Source: Vombatus ursinus (taxonomy: Eukaryota > Chordata > Mammalia > Diprotodontia > Vombatidae). From it: 64,000 bases of DNA. Where the stretch lies: NCBI RefSeq assembly GCF_900497805.2, contig NW_020954557.1:34184613-34248612 (forward strand), read 5' to 3'. Position 1 is the stretch's first letter, and each line of letters starts with the position of its first letter. The position numbers were made by a program, and so were the translations under genes. The notes beneath the pieces are model-generated. The model saw nothing but the letters and a program-made list of their open reading frames with translations. It was not told where the DNA came from and made no database searches. Of this stretch, positions 22,845 through 34,461 are shown one piece after another.

Positions 22845-22945
22845 AGAAGGCTATAGTAACACTTACCTCCCAGGTTTTATGTAAGTTAACATATGTAAAG
22901 TGCTTTGCAAATCTTAAGGACTAAATGAATGCTAGCTATTATTAT
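22845..22945 (+). repeat. CORE-SINE 3' tail
   Basis: It has aacacttacctcccaggttt, agtgctttgcaaatcttaag and tgaatgctagctattattat, the typical 3' third of a CORE-SINE. Confidence 0.65.
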
Positions 22946-23129
22946 TCTTTACTCTCCTTATTAAAGGACAAGAAAAGGGTGTGTCTCAGCAGCATGACTA
23001 ACCCTGACTCAATCAATCTTCCTCCATAGTAGTAATGGGGATGTTAATACCTTGTGTAGGGAACCTCTTCAGTTGCAGAACTAACCACATCAGTAAGCAG
23101 CCAAGAGTAACTAGAACAATAATACCTAG

Positions 23130-23295
23130 ATACATATACCTTAGCTACAGATAAGGAAACTGAAACCTTAGAAGAGATAAGTGATTCATTCAAGGCCCTA
23201 TACCTAGCCAGAGGAAGAGCTAAGACTCGAATTCAGAACCCACATTCCCTTATTTCCAGGACCTTGCTCTTCCCATTATACCACAGTGCCTTCTA
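23130..23295 (+). repeat. MIR3-like repeat
   Basis: It contains agctacagataaggaaactg, gattcattcaaggccctata and a 3' end with cattataccacagtgccttc. Confidence 0.7.
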
Positions 23296-24255
23296 CCCCT
23301 CCTATTTATTCCATGTAGATTTCAGATTAGGCTAGTGTCAAAAAGACTAACAAAATGCTAATTTATCATCAGAAAATTCTGGGAAACAAAAAGAAAAACA
23401 TGTTCCTTCTTGTGTGAAAATATAGTTTATTCTTATCTGGAGTGCTTCAAGCACTTTGATGGCTACAACTTGAACTTAAATACAGGCAACTAAAATGGTC
23501 TAGGGGGTAGAAGGAATTCTGAGTAAGTATAGACTAAAATATGTAGGACTTTCCGATGCAAAGGGTAAACATCATTTGTTTACCAAGCCCTTGTAGTGCT
23601 CCTGCCAGCATCAGCCCCTTGAAGCTTGAAGAAGGTAGTTTTGTGACCCTTTACACTTTACACACTAGGCAGTAAATCTATCCAAGTGCCCCAAAAGATG
23701 GTGTAGTACCATAGGATAATGAAAGTAAAATTAGATTAATTAAGTGTATAAGCAAGATCCCAGATGACAGACCTATAACACTATATACCTAAGTGAAATA
23801 GATGGGGTTGGAATTCTGACTTTCCTCATCTTTTTGAGTTAATGTCATAGAAAGAACCATTGCTAAAGACCTTCTCCAATGCCCTGTTGTGTACTGAAGG
23901 TAATCCTGGGTCTTTGAAGTCTCTGCCAAGGGCGTACTTAAGCTAAACTGGAAAAGCTTGGGATATTGCACTCAGGGATAGAGTCTATGTCTGTTGTCCA
24001 AGGTCCAATCTAAATTCAAAGAGACTCATTATCAGTGATTAATTTTTCAGCCAACTCAAGTCTTAAGATTATTTACTAAGTCATAGACAGATTACAGTCT
24101 GAGACAGTGGAGAAAGTATCTGCAATGACAAAATAACATACCTTAAAGAATGAGTCTGAGAGAATAGCTAATCTACTCTTCCACAACATCTTTGAATCAC
24201 TCACTGTCGGAGCATATTGGATTGATACAATTTTGGTCTGGTGTAGGATGTCATT
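23296..24255. other. Intergenic, unclassified
   Basis: I see no gene, RNA or repeat family that I can name with confidence. Confidence 0.4.
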
Positions 24256-24258
24256 TCT

Positions 24259-24535
24259 TGTAGGCAGCTAGGTGACATAGTGGATAGAGTATTAGGCCAG
24301 GAGTCAGAAAAATCTGAGTTCAAATTTGACCTCAGACCTATAGCAAATTTGACTTAGTAGGTATGTCACCTAGGCAAGTCACCTCTGCCTGTCTCAGATT
24401 CCTCATCTGTAAAATGGGAATAATATGCCACCTATCTCCCAGGGTTGTTGTGAGGATCAAATGAAGTAATATTTGTAAAGTGCACAGTGTCTGGCACATA
24501 GTAGGTGCTTAACAAATTCTTGTTTCCTTCCTAAT
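24259..24535 (+). repeat. Long CORE-SINE (about 275 bp)
   Basis: It has a tRNA-like head (ggcagctaggtgacatagtg), CORE (ggtatgtcacctaggcaagt), then cctcatctgtaaaatgggaa, ggttgttgtgaggatcaaat and a tail ggcacatagtaggtgcttaa. This longer form carries a 3' end the shorter SINEs lack. Confidence 0.85.
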
Positions 24536-25301
24536 GTTTCTTGTTTATTCTAAAAGTGATTTAGGAGAACAGACACTTCTTCATATGGTTATTTTTTTAA
24601 AGTCTACATTAAAAATAATAATGTTATAAATTGGTAAAGTAAGATGAAAGAGAAAGTTAGGGTGAAGAACCCTAGGGGAAGGAAAATTAGCTAAGCAAGA
24701 AAGCTACTGTATACAATTCACACAGCTGTCCTCAAACATTAATTACCACAGCTCCCCACCTTGCTATAAGAAAAACATCAAGATGGTCTCCTGATGCTAG
24801 CAATCAGTGGAATAGTCATGTTAGGAAACTTGACCCTGGTAGTCTGTGATAAAATGTAAAATATAGTTTGAGCAGAAAATGAAGAGTTGATATTCATATT
24901 TTTTTGTTTTATTTTGTATAAAATACTGCTGAAAAGAGGGGTATGAGGTAGAAGATATGAGAGAAGAGAACATGTTATGAGTGAGTGGATGTGAGGTTTA
25001 ATACAGATCCTGGGCAGTTTGAGATTGTTTTGGGCCATTGGGTTTGCTTTCTGGAGGACTTCAGGGTTGACTCTTAGGGATAACCTACCTCTAGGGAACA
25101 TGGGGTTAATGAAAATTAAGACAGTGAAGGGCAGCAGGTTGCCAACCTATATCTATTCAGAACCCCTGATTGTGTCTTGGCAGAAAAAGAGAGTTCCAAT
25201 TTGAGGGGAGGAGTAGGGCAAATTGACCCTGAACCAGAATATTAGCTACCATGGTGTTAGAAATGCTAGTCAATAAATCTTGTCAGTAAATGCTAGTTTT
25301 G
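24536..25301. other. Intergenic, unclassified
   Basis: AT-rich with no recognised feature. Confidence 0.4.
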
Positions 25302-25615
25302 GCAGCTGGGTGGCACAGTGGATAGGGCACTGGGCCTGGAATCAGGAAGTTGTTAAGTCAATTGTTCAGGCTTGTCCAACTTGTGACCGCGTTTGTCATT
25401 CATGTCGAAGATTCTGGAGTGATTTGCTGTTTCCTTCTCTAGCTCATTTTACAAATGAGGAAATTGAGGCAAACAGGGTAGTTACGTGACTTGCCCATCG
25501 TCACACAGCTAGTAAGTGCATGAGGCCAAATTTGAACGTAGGTCCTTCTGAATCCAGGGCTGGCGCTCTATCTACTGCACCCCCTCTTTGCTGGGACCTG
25601 AGTTCACATGGTCAC
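25302..25615 (+). repeat. CORE-SINE split by a reverse SINE
   Basis: The head (ggcagctgggtggcacagtg) runs to about 25349. The sequence resumes after 25585 with gggacctgagttcacatggt, which continues the head of the same SINE. Confidence 0.65.
25350..25585 (-). repeat. CORE-SINE with RTE/BovB-like tail
   Basis: On the plus strand the RTE-like tail is seen first (gattctggagtgatttgctg, tttccttctctagctcattt), then the antisense CORE (cgtcacacagctagtaagtg) and head. It sits inside another SINE. Confidence 0.75.
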
Positions 25616-26984
25616 TAAGAATCTACTGAAAATGGCTCAACAACAGCAATCAATAAAATGCTAGCTATCAACAGGCTAAATCAGATGGTAGCTAATTCTC
25701 ATCTTCAGTGAAAGAAAATGTTTTGAGGCTACTTGATTTAAAATAAACCAACCTCGATCAACTGAAACCCCCAGAACACCAGGCAGAGAGAGTTTGTAAG
25801 TACTAACTGAAAAGAAAACAGCTACAATTTATAATGGTTTCAGTTTTATCAACATAAGGGCAGGAGAAAGGAGCACTGTGTAAAAGTCCCTTTCAAAAAG
25901 ACCTGCTTTCCATTTTTCCTCCTTGAGCATTAGATAATTCTCACTTTCTTGTCTGCTCCCACTCATGGGCAACTCCTTATCCTTTTTTGATCCAGCTATT
26001 GTGAATAAATCACTTAGCCTGCATATCAGCAGCATTGATGGAGTGTTACCAAGAAAGTACATCATCAGCGGGCATTCTCCACTCCTCTTTCCCCATGTTA
26101 ACAACCTTATCTCTTTCCCCCGTGCGAGGGGTGGAAGGTTGTAGGTCCATCCTGTTCTCAGCCTCAGTCCCAAGGTCAATTAAGAAAGCTTTAACATTGG
26201 GACAACTTGCCAATCACCAAAAGAAATCTGGCCACAGCTCTCAGAAAGTGAGGTCTGCCTAAGGTGGTGCTTTTCCAGTAAAGCCGTGAGTGGACTTACA
26301 AGTTGCTGCATTCCTTGCAAGGGCTTTTGGGGACTTCAGTCATATCAGTATTCTCAAATTTGACAGCTTGAATAAAGGGGACTTTCTGCAGAGGTTTGCC
26401 CAAGAAACTGGGGCCACTGAGTACTCCAGAACCAGCTAATACTGTCTCCACGTTAAATTTTTAGTGTGCGCATTTACACCTCGGAAATCTGCAAATGCTA
26501 CAAATCAGGGCTTGATTTATTGTTTTGCTGATTGCCTAGACTTAAGAAAATGATGGGGGAAGCTGCTAATAATGCAGATTAGACATAAGAGTGAGTCCTG
26601 AGACTCTGGAGAGCTGGTTGTTACACATTTTCCAGCACACCATTAACACACTCAGTCTAGCTGGCTAGTGCAGTGCTTACATCACCACATGGCTGTAGCT
26701 ATTTTTGCTCTTCACTTCATTGTTCTCCATCCTTTTTTCTTTTACACAGAATTCCTTTCAACAGTTCTCCCCCAAAATGTCATCACTTTAAGCCCCAGTG
26801 CCTTACTATCCTTGCCAACCTAAACGTGGGTCTGCAACAAATCCTTTGGGGTGATATCAGTCCTTTACATCGAGTGTTTGTGTAATAGAATACAGGAGGT
26901 CATATCAGTCTAACAGATCAAGTTCACACTATGAACTGGTACAGAAATTTTGGAGGAAATGAAACATCGTTACTGTATTACTAA
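25616..26984. other. Intergenic, mostly non-repeat
   Basis: This 1.4-kb stretch has balanced base composition and no repeat that I recognise, unlike its flanks. AT-rich homeodomain-type words (taataatgcagattagac) occur around 26560. It is a candidate for conserved non-coding sequence, but this cannot be tested here. Confidence 0.35.
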
Positions 26985-27090
26985 GAAGAGAGGCAGCCTG
27001 ATGTAGTGGATAGAGAGCAGCCTCCAAGATAAAGCAGCCTGAGTTCAAGTCTCATCTCAGAAATAGCCGCGTGACCTTGGGCTCACAGGT
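26985..27090 (+). repeat. tRNA-derived SINE fragment
   Basis: It contains gcagcctgatgtagtggata, gcctgagttcaagtctcatc and gcgtgaccttgggctcacag. The head variant (gcagcctgatgtagtgg) differs from the main SINE family and recurs at 46668-46800. Confidence 0.7.
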
Positions 27091-27204
27091 CATTTACTCT
27101 CTCACTGTTTGACAACTTTCTGAGGTTTTAAGTTGCAGAAAAGGAGCCAGACCAAGTTAGTAGAGGTAGTCTCCTGTGTGGGAAATTCTATCAGTGAAAT
27201 AACA

Positions 27205-27415
27205 GGACCACTACCTATCTTTGGCCTTAGACATTTACCAGCTGTATAACCTCAGGCAGATCAGCTAACCTCTCAGCCTCAGTTTCCCCATTTTAAAAAT
27301 GGGGATAAGCACCTACCTCCCAGAATTGTTGTGAGGATCAAATAAGATAACATGTATAAGGCCCTTCACAAATCTTAAAGTGCTATATAAATGCTAGTTA
27401 TCACCAAGAAGCATT
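27205..27415 (+). repeat. CORE-SINE
   Basis: The CORE (agctgtataacctcaggcag), cctcagtttccccattttaa, attgttgtgaggatcaaata and the tail gtgctatataaatgctagtt are in order. Confidence 0.8.
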
Positions 27416-27427
27416 AATTAAATACAT

Positions 27428-27671
27428 GTTGCTGTTGAGTTGTTTTCAGCCATGTTCACCTCTTCGTGACCTATTTGAGATTTTCTTGGCAGAGGTACTG
27501 GAGTGGTTTGCCATTTCCTTCTCCAGCACATTTTGCAGAGGAGGAAACTGAGGCAAACAAAGTTAAGTGACTTGCCCAGGGTCACATAGCTAGTAAGTGT
27601 GTGAGGGCAGATTTGAACTCAAGATGAGACTCCTGGCTTATCAATCTATCCATTGTGCCACCTAGCTGCCC
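27428..27671 (-). repeat. CORE-SINE with RTE/BovB-like tail
   Basis: The plus strand shows ttgttttcagccatgttcac, ggtactggagtggtttgcca, tttccttctccagcacattt, then antisense CORE and head ending ccacctagctgccc. A 12-bp duplication with one mismatch flanks it at 27416-27427 and 27672-27683. Confidence 0.85.
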
Positions 27672-27683
27672 AATTAAATTCAT

Positions 27684-28054
27684 AGTGGCGTTAAATATAT
27701 TGAATTGAAATATTGTGCTTTCTTCTTAGGAATTATGGTGTAAAAGAAAAAAAGTTAACAAATTAGAATATGCTATTGAGTATCTTATCAATGTTCACAT
27801 TTTTTACTTTTTTTCTCCTCAATCTTACCATTTCCCTCCCTGTCTAATGAAGTGGGGAGATGAGCCCTAAGGTATTCTTACTTCTGGTACCTAAGAACCC
27901 AGTAGCATGGGAACACATCCTCTTCACCTCAGCCTCTTAGAATCTTTTCATTTCCCTCAGGTAAGATAGGTTAGTACCCACTGCCAGGTACCTTCATTTC
28001 TCCCCACCCCTCTTCCCCACCCTACTTCCTTTTTAAACTTCCTTTATGTGTTGC
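27684..28054. other. Intergenic, unclassified
   Basis: No gene or recognised repeat. Confidence 0.4.
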
Positions 28055-28340
28055 CTTCCTCATTGGAATGAAAGCTCCTTGAAGGCAGGGACTATCTTTT
28101 TGCTTGGATCTGTATTCCCAGGCTCTTAGCACAGTACCTAGTGCATACGAGCATTAACAAATGCTTCTTGACTTGACTTTGCAACTCTAGTTTGTATGTC
28201 ACAATAATATGTAAGTTTCTTGAGGATAAGGACTTTTGGGTTTTTTTTTTTCTTTGTATTTCCATCACCTAGAATCATCTTTTTTTTGTTCACATCACAG
28301 TCAAAGATCCCTTAATAAATGTCGAATTGAATTAAATTAT
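28055..28340 (+). repeat. Two adjacent L2 3' ends
   Basis: The first (gaatgaaagctccttgaagg, then tcttagcacagtacctagtg) ends near 28185. The second (gtaagtttcttgaggataag) ends near 28340. Both are in sense orientation. Confidence 0.75.
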
Positions 28341-29020
28341 GGATCAAATATGGGGTAATGGAGTGCTGAGTTTGTAGTCAAGAAGTCTTAGGTTTCAGAT
28401 TCTGCCTCCGAACTGTTAAGTAATCATGGACAAGGCACTTAACTTTCCTAACTAGCTAGAATATTATAGGTCTTTAAGGTTTCCAAAACACTTACAAATA
28501 TTATATTTTTTTTTCTCACAACAACCTTGGGAGTGGGAGGTGGGTGTTCTTATTATGCCCACTTTACAGATGAGGAGGTTAAGTGACCTGCCCTGGGTAC
28601 CACAGCTAATAAGTATCTAAGGCTCAGTTTCCTCATCTGTAAAGTTGGGATACTACTATTTGTAGCTACTTCGGAAAGTAATGAGAATCAAATGAGATCA
28701 TGTGTAAAATTCTTAGCCAACTTGAAAGTTCTATGTATGGTAAGTGTTTGTTATTATTATTAATTAAGGAGAAAGAGGATTCATCCTCTATGAGAGCTGT
28801 AGGCCTCTGCCTTTGAGGAAGAAGTCAATGAGACCAAAGCATGGGCTCCTCACAGGTGAAATAATAATAATTATAGTACTTTATATAACTATTTAAGGTT
28901 TTTAAAGTGTTTTGTATATATTCTTTCATTTGATTCTCACCACAACCCTGTAAAATAGGTGCTTTGAATATCTAAATTTTCAAGATAAAGAAACTGAGAG
29001 GTTAAGACTCTTGCCCAGGC
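28341..29020 (+). repeat. Cluster of MIR/CORE-SINE fragments
   Basis: Several SINE pieces lie head to tail. 28341-28460 is a MIR-like head. 28485-28620 is MIR3-like with gcccactttacagatgagga. 28620-28760 is a CORE tail with cctcatctgtaaagttggga. 28865-29015 is MIR3-like with cctgtaaaataggtgctttg. Boundaries are approximate. Confidence 0.6.
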
Positions 29021-29024
29021 AGTT

Positions 29025-30070
29025 TTCAGAAGAAACCAAAGTCATCTATAGTCTTATGAAAAAAATGCTCTAAATCACTATTGATTAGAGAAATGCAAGT
29101 TAAAATAACTGAGATATCACCTGTCACCTATCAGATTGGCTAAGATGACAGAATAGGAAAATGACAAATGATGAAGGAGATGTGGAAAAACAGGATTTTA
29201 ATGCACTGTTGGTGGAGCTATGAACTCGTCCAACCATTCTGGAGAGCAAATTTGGAACTCTACCCAAAGGCTATAAAACTGTACATTCCCTTTGACCCAG
29301 AAATACTACTAGGTCTGTATCCCAAAGGGATCAAAGAAGAAGGAAAAGGACCTATATGTACAAGAATATTTATAGCAGCTCTTTTTGTGGTGGCAAAGAC
29401 TTGGAAATTGAGGGGATACCCAACAAATAGGGGACAGAAAAACAAATTGTGATGTATGATTGTGATGGAATATTATTGTACTGTTAGAAATGAGAGCAGG
29501 GTGGCTTCAAAAAAAACCTAGAAAGACTTATATGAACTGATGCAGAATGAGGTAAGCATAACCAGGAGAACATTATACACAGTAATAGCAACATTGTAGT
29601 ACAATGATCCCCTGTGAGTAATATGGCTATTCTGATCAATGTCATGATCCAAGCCAATTCTGAAGGACTTATGATGAAAAATTATACTTCCAGAGAGAGA
29701 ACTGATGGAATCAGAGTATAGGCTGGAGCATAATTTTTTCACTTCTTTATTTTTCTTTGCTACATAGCTGATATGGAAATGTTTTGCATGATTTCACATG
29801 TATAATTGATATTTCTTGCCTACTTAATGGGGAGGAGAGGGGTGGGAGAGAAGGAGAAAACTCAGAACTAAAAACTTTTTTTTTTAAATTTTTAGGCAAT
29901 TGGAGTAAAGTGACTTGCCCAGGGTCACACAGCTAGTAAGTGTCAAGTGTTTGGGCTGAGGCCGGATTTGAACTCAGGTCCTCCTGACTTCAGGGCCAGT
30001 GAACTATCCACTGCACCACCTAGCTGCCCCTTGAACTCAAAATTTTAAAAAAGTTAAAAATAAATAAGTA
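29025..30070 (+). repeat. L1 LINE 3' end
   Basis: The sense L1 end is recognisable: attgattagagaaatgcaag, cagattggctaagatgacag, ccctttgacccagaaatact and ggaacattatacacagtaat-like text. It ends in an A-rich 3' UTR after 30030. The copy is 5'-truncated and holds a minus-strand SINE at 29886-30030. The frame has several stops. Confidence 0.85.
29886..30030 (-). repeat. Marsupial CORE-SINE inside L1
   Basis: The antisense CORE (gggtcacacagctagtaagt) and head (ccacctagctgcccc) are clear. Similar 13-bp flanks (gaactaaaaactt on the left, gaactcaaaattt on the right) look like a decayed target duplication. Confidence 0.85.
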
Positions 30071-30089
30071 TTTTTTTCTTTTTATAAAA

Positions 30090-30170
30090 AGATTCTTGCT
30101 CAGGAACACATAGTGAATGTCTTGAGGCAGGATTTGAACTCAGTTTTTCCTGACTCCAAGTCCATCTTGG
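30090..30170 (+). repeat. MIR3-like fragment
   Basis: It contains cttgctcaggaacacatagt and aggcaggatttgaactcagt, ending gactccaagtcc. Confidence 0.55.
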
Positions 30171-30879
30171 ATGGCATACCCTCCACAGAAGAGGGGTTAA
30201 CTCAGTATAAAAGGACATTGTTTGTAAGGAGGGGGGAGAAGTCTGACTACATGGTTAAAAAAAAGAAAAAGTAATCCTTTTGTTTCAAACCTGAAAATAT
30301 CCATGACCCTCAACTTTAAGAGTTGATAATTCAGTTTCTTTGTAGGACCTCTTCATCCATGAGTCAAATGCCCAGTTAGGTAGCAGAGAAGTTGTTTTCA
30401 ACACTAATACCAATTGAAACTGGTGGTAATTGGGCCCAACTTGCCAGAGGTTGGAGGAAAGACTGAAAATGGGTGAGGTTTCAAAACATATCCTAACACA
30501 AACCTACCAAGACTGAGATTTCGGTCAGCAATAGGAAGAAAAGGAGTTTGATAGAAAGCAAGAGCTGGCTGGCCCTGAGGAATTTCGCTTCCAGCAGGAG
30601 AGTTGAAGGGGCTGAGGAGGACTGCAATATTGATAGCAATTTTCAGAAGGTTTGATATTGGCCAGACATTACCTGGGAGGAAGTGAGAATTGAGGAGAGG
30701 AAGAAGGAGGCAGAAAAGGTTGCATACTATTCCTTTATCTCATCTCCTTATGCCTTTCCCATTCTTTTTCTTTCCCTTTTTTTGGCTTACCTGGCCTAAT
30801 ATAAACTTGATTTATTGAAAAGTATTGATTATATTTATTGAAACAAGTCTTTTTTTTAAATGTTCCCTTACCTGAATTT
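30171..30879. other. Intergenic, unclassified
   Basis: I recognise no family. A tataaaa stretch near 30207 has no other promoter element with it. Confidence 0.4.
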
Positions 30880-31080
30880 TAAAAGAAGAATGAATGAAAA
30901 AACCTTTATTATGATTACAATGTGTACAGTGTGCTAAGCCCTGGGAATATAAATACAAAAGCTAATGAAAAAGCACTTAGCACAATACCTGGTATTTAGT
31001 AGGTGTTAAATCAATGTTTGCTGATTTAGCTAAAATAATCCCTGTCCTTAAAGAGCCTATTTTCTAAAATTGAAAAACTA
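30880..31080 (-). repeat. L2 3' end with inserted SINE tail
   Basis: The antisense L2 word gtgtgctaagccctgggaat occurs near 30930, and an L2-like block resumes as ccctgtccttaaagagccta. A sense piece with acctggtatttagtaggtgt lies between them. Confidence 0.45.
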
Positions 31081-31657
31081 TGTAATGGAGAGAGCCCAAG
31101 GAAAGGGTAGTTTAATTTTTAAAATTACCAGTATGGTGAGTAGAATCATGGGGGAGTAGTTTGAGACCCTTTTCCAATAGCAATGGCAGTATTTATTTGA
31201 TTATACTTCTAGAACTGGGGAAAGGGAGAGGTCTTCTAAGATGGTAAATGTGGGAGTAAAGTGAAAGATTGCTGGGAGTTTCTAGTGACCAGGTGAGACA
31301 CTCACGAAACATCACAAGAGGGAAAGGATTATAATGTAAAAGTTTCAGAAATGAAAGAGGTAAGTCCAGGGTCAGTCCTCGGGTGTCATCCGGTCATCCA
31401 GGGTGAGGTCTCAGACAGACTGAAGATGGTGCATTCTATGCTTTATAGTTCTCTCTTTTAACCTGCTTTCTTAAAATTAATCAATTGATTTTCACTTAAG
31501 TATGGCCTTTAATTTTATTTTCCTGTTAATCAGTGGCCTTAAAAAGACACCCCCACCCAATGGAGCTTTAAAGTCTTAGTGTATGCATGCAAATGTTGAC
31601 ACTATCACCAAAATATTTTGGAAAGACTTAATAAATTCTTGCATTAAAATTATTTGT
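31081..31657. other. Intergenic, unclassified
   Basis: No recognised gene, RNA or repeat. Confidence 0.4.
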
Positions 31658-31658
31658 A

Positions 31659-31803
31659 GGGATAGCTAGGTGGCACAGTGGATAGAGCACCGGCCCCTGA
31701 AGTCAGGAGGACCTGAGTTCAAATTCGACCTCAGAGCAAACACTTGACACTAGCTGTGTGACCCTGGGCAAGTCACTTAACCCCAATTGCCAAAAAAAAA
31801 AAA
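31659..31803 (+). repeat. Marsupial tRNA-derived CORE-SINE
   Basis: A full-length copy: gatagctaggtggcacagtg head, ggacctgagttcaaattcga B-box region, CORE, and an A-tail at 31791-31804. Confidence 0.9.
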
Positions 31804-31854
31804 AATTAGTACCTTAAAATTTTAAAACATCTGGTAGTAATTATACCTTTTTTG

Positions 31855-31983
31855 AGGAAAGTAGGTGGCACAGTCAAGTCAACAAAGTACAAATCTGACC
31901 TCAGACACTTCCTACTTACTAGCTGTGTGACCCTGGGCAAGTTGCTTAACCCTGATTGCTTCACCAACAAGCAAAAAAAATAC
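31855..31983 (+). repeat. CORE-SINE with internal deletion
   Basis: The head is shortened (aggaaagtaggtggcacagt, then cagacacttcctacttacta). The CORE and A-rich tail are intact. Confidence 0.75.
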
Positions 31984-31984
31984 A

Positions 31985-32805
31985 AGTAGCAACAAAGATA
32001 GTCCTAGTTCTCAAGAAACTTAATTCTTTTTTTTTTCTGTGAAATAGTTTCCACTTATTTATTTTTCTTTTTTAAATAGTGTTTTATTTTTTTCCAATTA
32101 TATGAGAGACAATTTTTTACATTCATTTTTTAATAAAATTTTGAGTTCCAAATTTTCTCCCTCCCTCTTTATTCTACCCCTTCCTAAGACCATAGGCAAT
32201 TTGAGATAGAATATATATGTACAATCATGTAAAAACCTATTTCATATTAGTCATATTGTGAAAGAAGAAACAATTTACAGAACAATTACAGTTTGCAAAA
32301 GGAAAAAAAAAACAAAAAAATAAAGTGAAAATAGCATGCTTCCATCTGCATTCAGACTCCATCAGTTCTTTCTCTGGATGTGGATAGCATTTTCCATCAT
32401 GAATCCTTTGGAATTGTCTTGGATCATTGTATTATTGAGAAGAGCTAAGTCAATCATAGTTGATCATCAAACAACATTCCTGTTACTGTGCACAGTGTTC
32501 AAGGAGCTTATTTCTAATGAGGAGGATAACATATTAAACGAGAATATATGAGATAAATGCAAAGTAGATGGAAAGTACCTTAGAAGGGTTGACGCTAATT
32601 GCTGGGAGAGGACCAGGAGATGACCCCTGAGTTGAATCTTAAAGTAAATCAGATTCTAAAGTTGGAGGTTGGTAAATGAAGTATCATGTGCCAGGAACAG
32701 ATAGGCCAGTATATCTGGATTATAATAGTCAGAGGGGAGTAGAAAGTAAGAAAATTGGAAAGGCGTGTCGGGGTTGGGGTTAGGAAGAGTTTTAAATGCC
32801 AAGTA
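31985..32805 (-). repeat. L2 LINE split by an L1
   Basis: Antisense L2 lies on both sides: aaagatagtcctagttctca before 32028 and aaggagcttatttctaatga after 32498, continuing to gttttaaatgccaag near 32803. Confidence 0.65.
32028..32498 (-). repeat. L1 LINE 3' end, 5'-truncated
   Basis: The antisense marsupial L1 3' UTR is plain: gagttccaaattttctccct, then gtggatagcattttccatca and ggaattgtcttggatcattg. The flanks aagaaacttaattct and aaggagcttatttct look like a decayed 15-bp target duplication within the L2 copy. Confidence 0.8.
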
Positions 32806-32814
32806 TCTCCCCAC

Positions 32815-32960
32815 TCCAATCCATCCTCCACTCAGCTGCCAAAAATGATTCTTCTAAAACTAGGTCTGACTATATCAACTCCCTGCCACCCTCAACTCAA
32901 CAAACTCCACTGACTCCCAATTGCCTCCAGAATATAAATTAAAGTTCTTTGTGGGAATCA
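32815..32960 (+). repeat. L2 LINE fragment
   Basis: The sense L2 block ccactcagctgccaaaaatg, ggtctgactatatcaactcc and cccaattgcctccagaatat is present. Confidence 0.7.
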
Positions 32961-32964
32961 TCTT

Positions 32965-34250
32965 CATTTAAGTAATTATGTATGGTATGATGCTAGATGC
33001 TGGGGATAAAAAGACAAAGATGAAGAACAGCCTCTGCTTTGAAGGAGTTTCCTTTGTAATAGGTTGGGAGTCTAGAAGCTTAGGGGGGTGTCACAAAATG
33101 CACAAAAATAAACAGGTAGGATACACAGAAAACTGAGAAGAAAGACAACTTTAAAAAAATAAAGGAAGTCTTCACAATGAGAATCAAAGGAAAACAAGGA
33201 TTCTCAAAAAAGAAGGATGTGGAGGCCGTGCATTCTGGGTGTGTAGAATGGCTTGTGATAATACACGAAGGTATGGAATATGGAGTTTGTGGAATACTTG
33301 GCAAGCAGTCCAATTGGGTTGGAAAATAGAGTGTGTAAAGGGAAATATTATGACGAAAGCCTGAAAGGGTAAGTGGGAACTTGATTGTAGAGGACCTTAA
33401 ATTCCAGACTGAGGAAATCCTATTTTACCCTGTGGATAAAATGGTCAGCCACTCAAAATTTTTTAACAGAGAAGTGATGTGATCATACATGGGTCTTAGG
33501 AAAATTATTTGGGCAGTTATATATTATAGAGGACAGAGACTGGAAGTGGGGAGATCAATTAAGAGGTTCTTACTAGTCATAGTCCAGGTGAAAGGTGATT
33601 GAGAGCCAGCCTGAACTGAAATGGTATCTGGATGAGTGGAGAAAATGGGATAGATGAGATTGAAGATACCATAAATTAAATTTTAATTGGATATGGGAGG
33701 AATGATAGATAGGAAAAGTAAAGGATGACATTGAGGTTGCAAACCTGGGTAACTGAGAGGATGGTGGTACCATATACAAAAAATGGAAGATTGGAGTAAG
33801 GCAGGTAGAGGGGGAAAATATTTCCTTTCTGGCCTTGTTGAGCTTGAGGTACTTAAAGGACTTATGGAAACAGATTTTTGAAAGCCAATTAATGATGAGA
33901 AACAGGTTTAGAAGAGAGTTTAGGGTTTCATAGCTTTTGGAATCATCTGCATAGAGATAATATATGAATCCATAAGAGCCAATGACATTGCTAAGATAAT
34001 GTTTAGAGAGAGTAGGACTGAAGACAGAACTCTGGGAAATACTCACACTATCTGGGCAGGATAGGTGATGAATGATGACCCAGCAGACCAGCTTGGTAAG
34101 GATTGTTCAGATAGGTAGAAGTACGAGGAGGGAGCAGTATCACAATGTCACTCTGAGAGAATGGGAGGAGGATATGCTTAGACTACTGTATTGAACGTAA
34201 CCTAGAGACAAGCCACATAGAAGGTAAAGATACTAGAGAGCTATTTTCAA
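32965..34250 (-). repeat. L2 LINE with reverse-transcriptase remnant
   Basis: Read on the minus strand, 33573-34046 is an open 157-codon stretch. It contains YLYADDSK (YADD at 33942-33953), the RT catalytic box, and KYLKLNKARKE, the L2 motif usually written HLKLNMSKTE. The left end carries the antisense L2 terminus (gatgctagatgctggggata). The element is 1.3 kb, 5'-truncated and diverged. It is a fossil LINE, not a host gene. Confidence 0.85.
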
Positions 34251-34344
34251 AAGCAGTCTGGAACCAATTCCTACCATCTGAGGCCAATCTGCTTAGTATA
34301 AACAGTCAATAGATTTATTTGAGCCCACTTCTTTTAATTAGTAA

Positions 34345-34376
34345 AAACAAAAACAAAACAAAACAAAAAACAAGGA
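34345..34376. repeat. A-rich (AAAAC)n stretch
   Basis: A short run of aaaac units. Confidence 0.85.
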
Positions 34377-34461
34377 GATTTTAAAATTCATCAATCTTTA
34401 TTGTATAGGTGAGCCATTTTCCTAAAGCATGGAAGATAATGCTTGTAAGTGTTATTATTTG

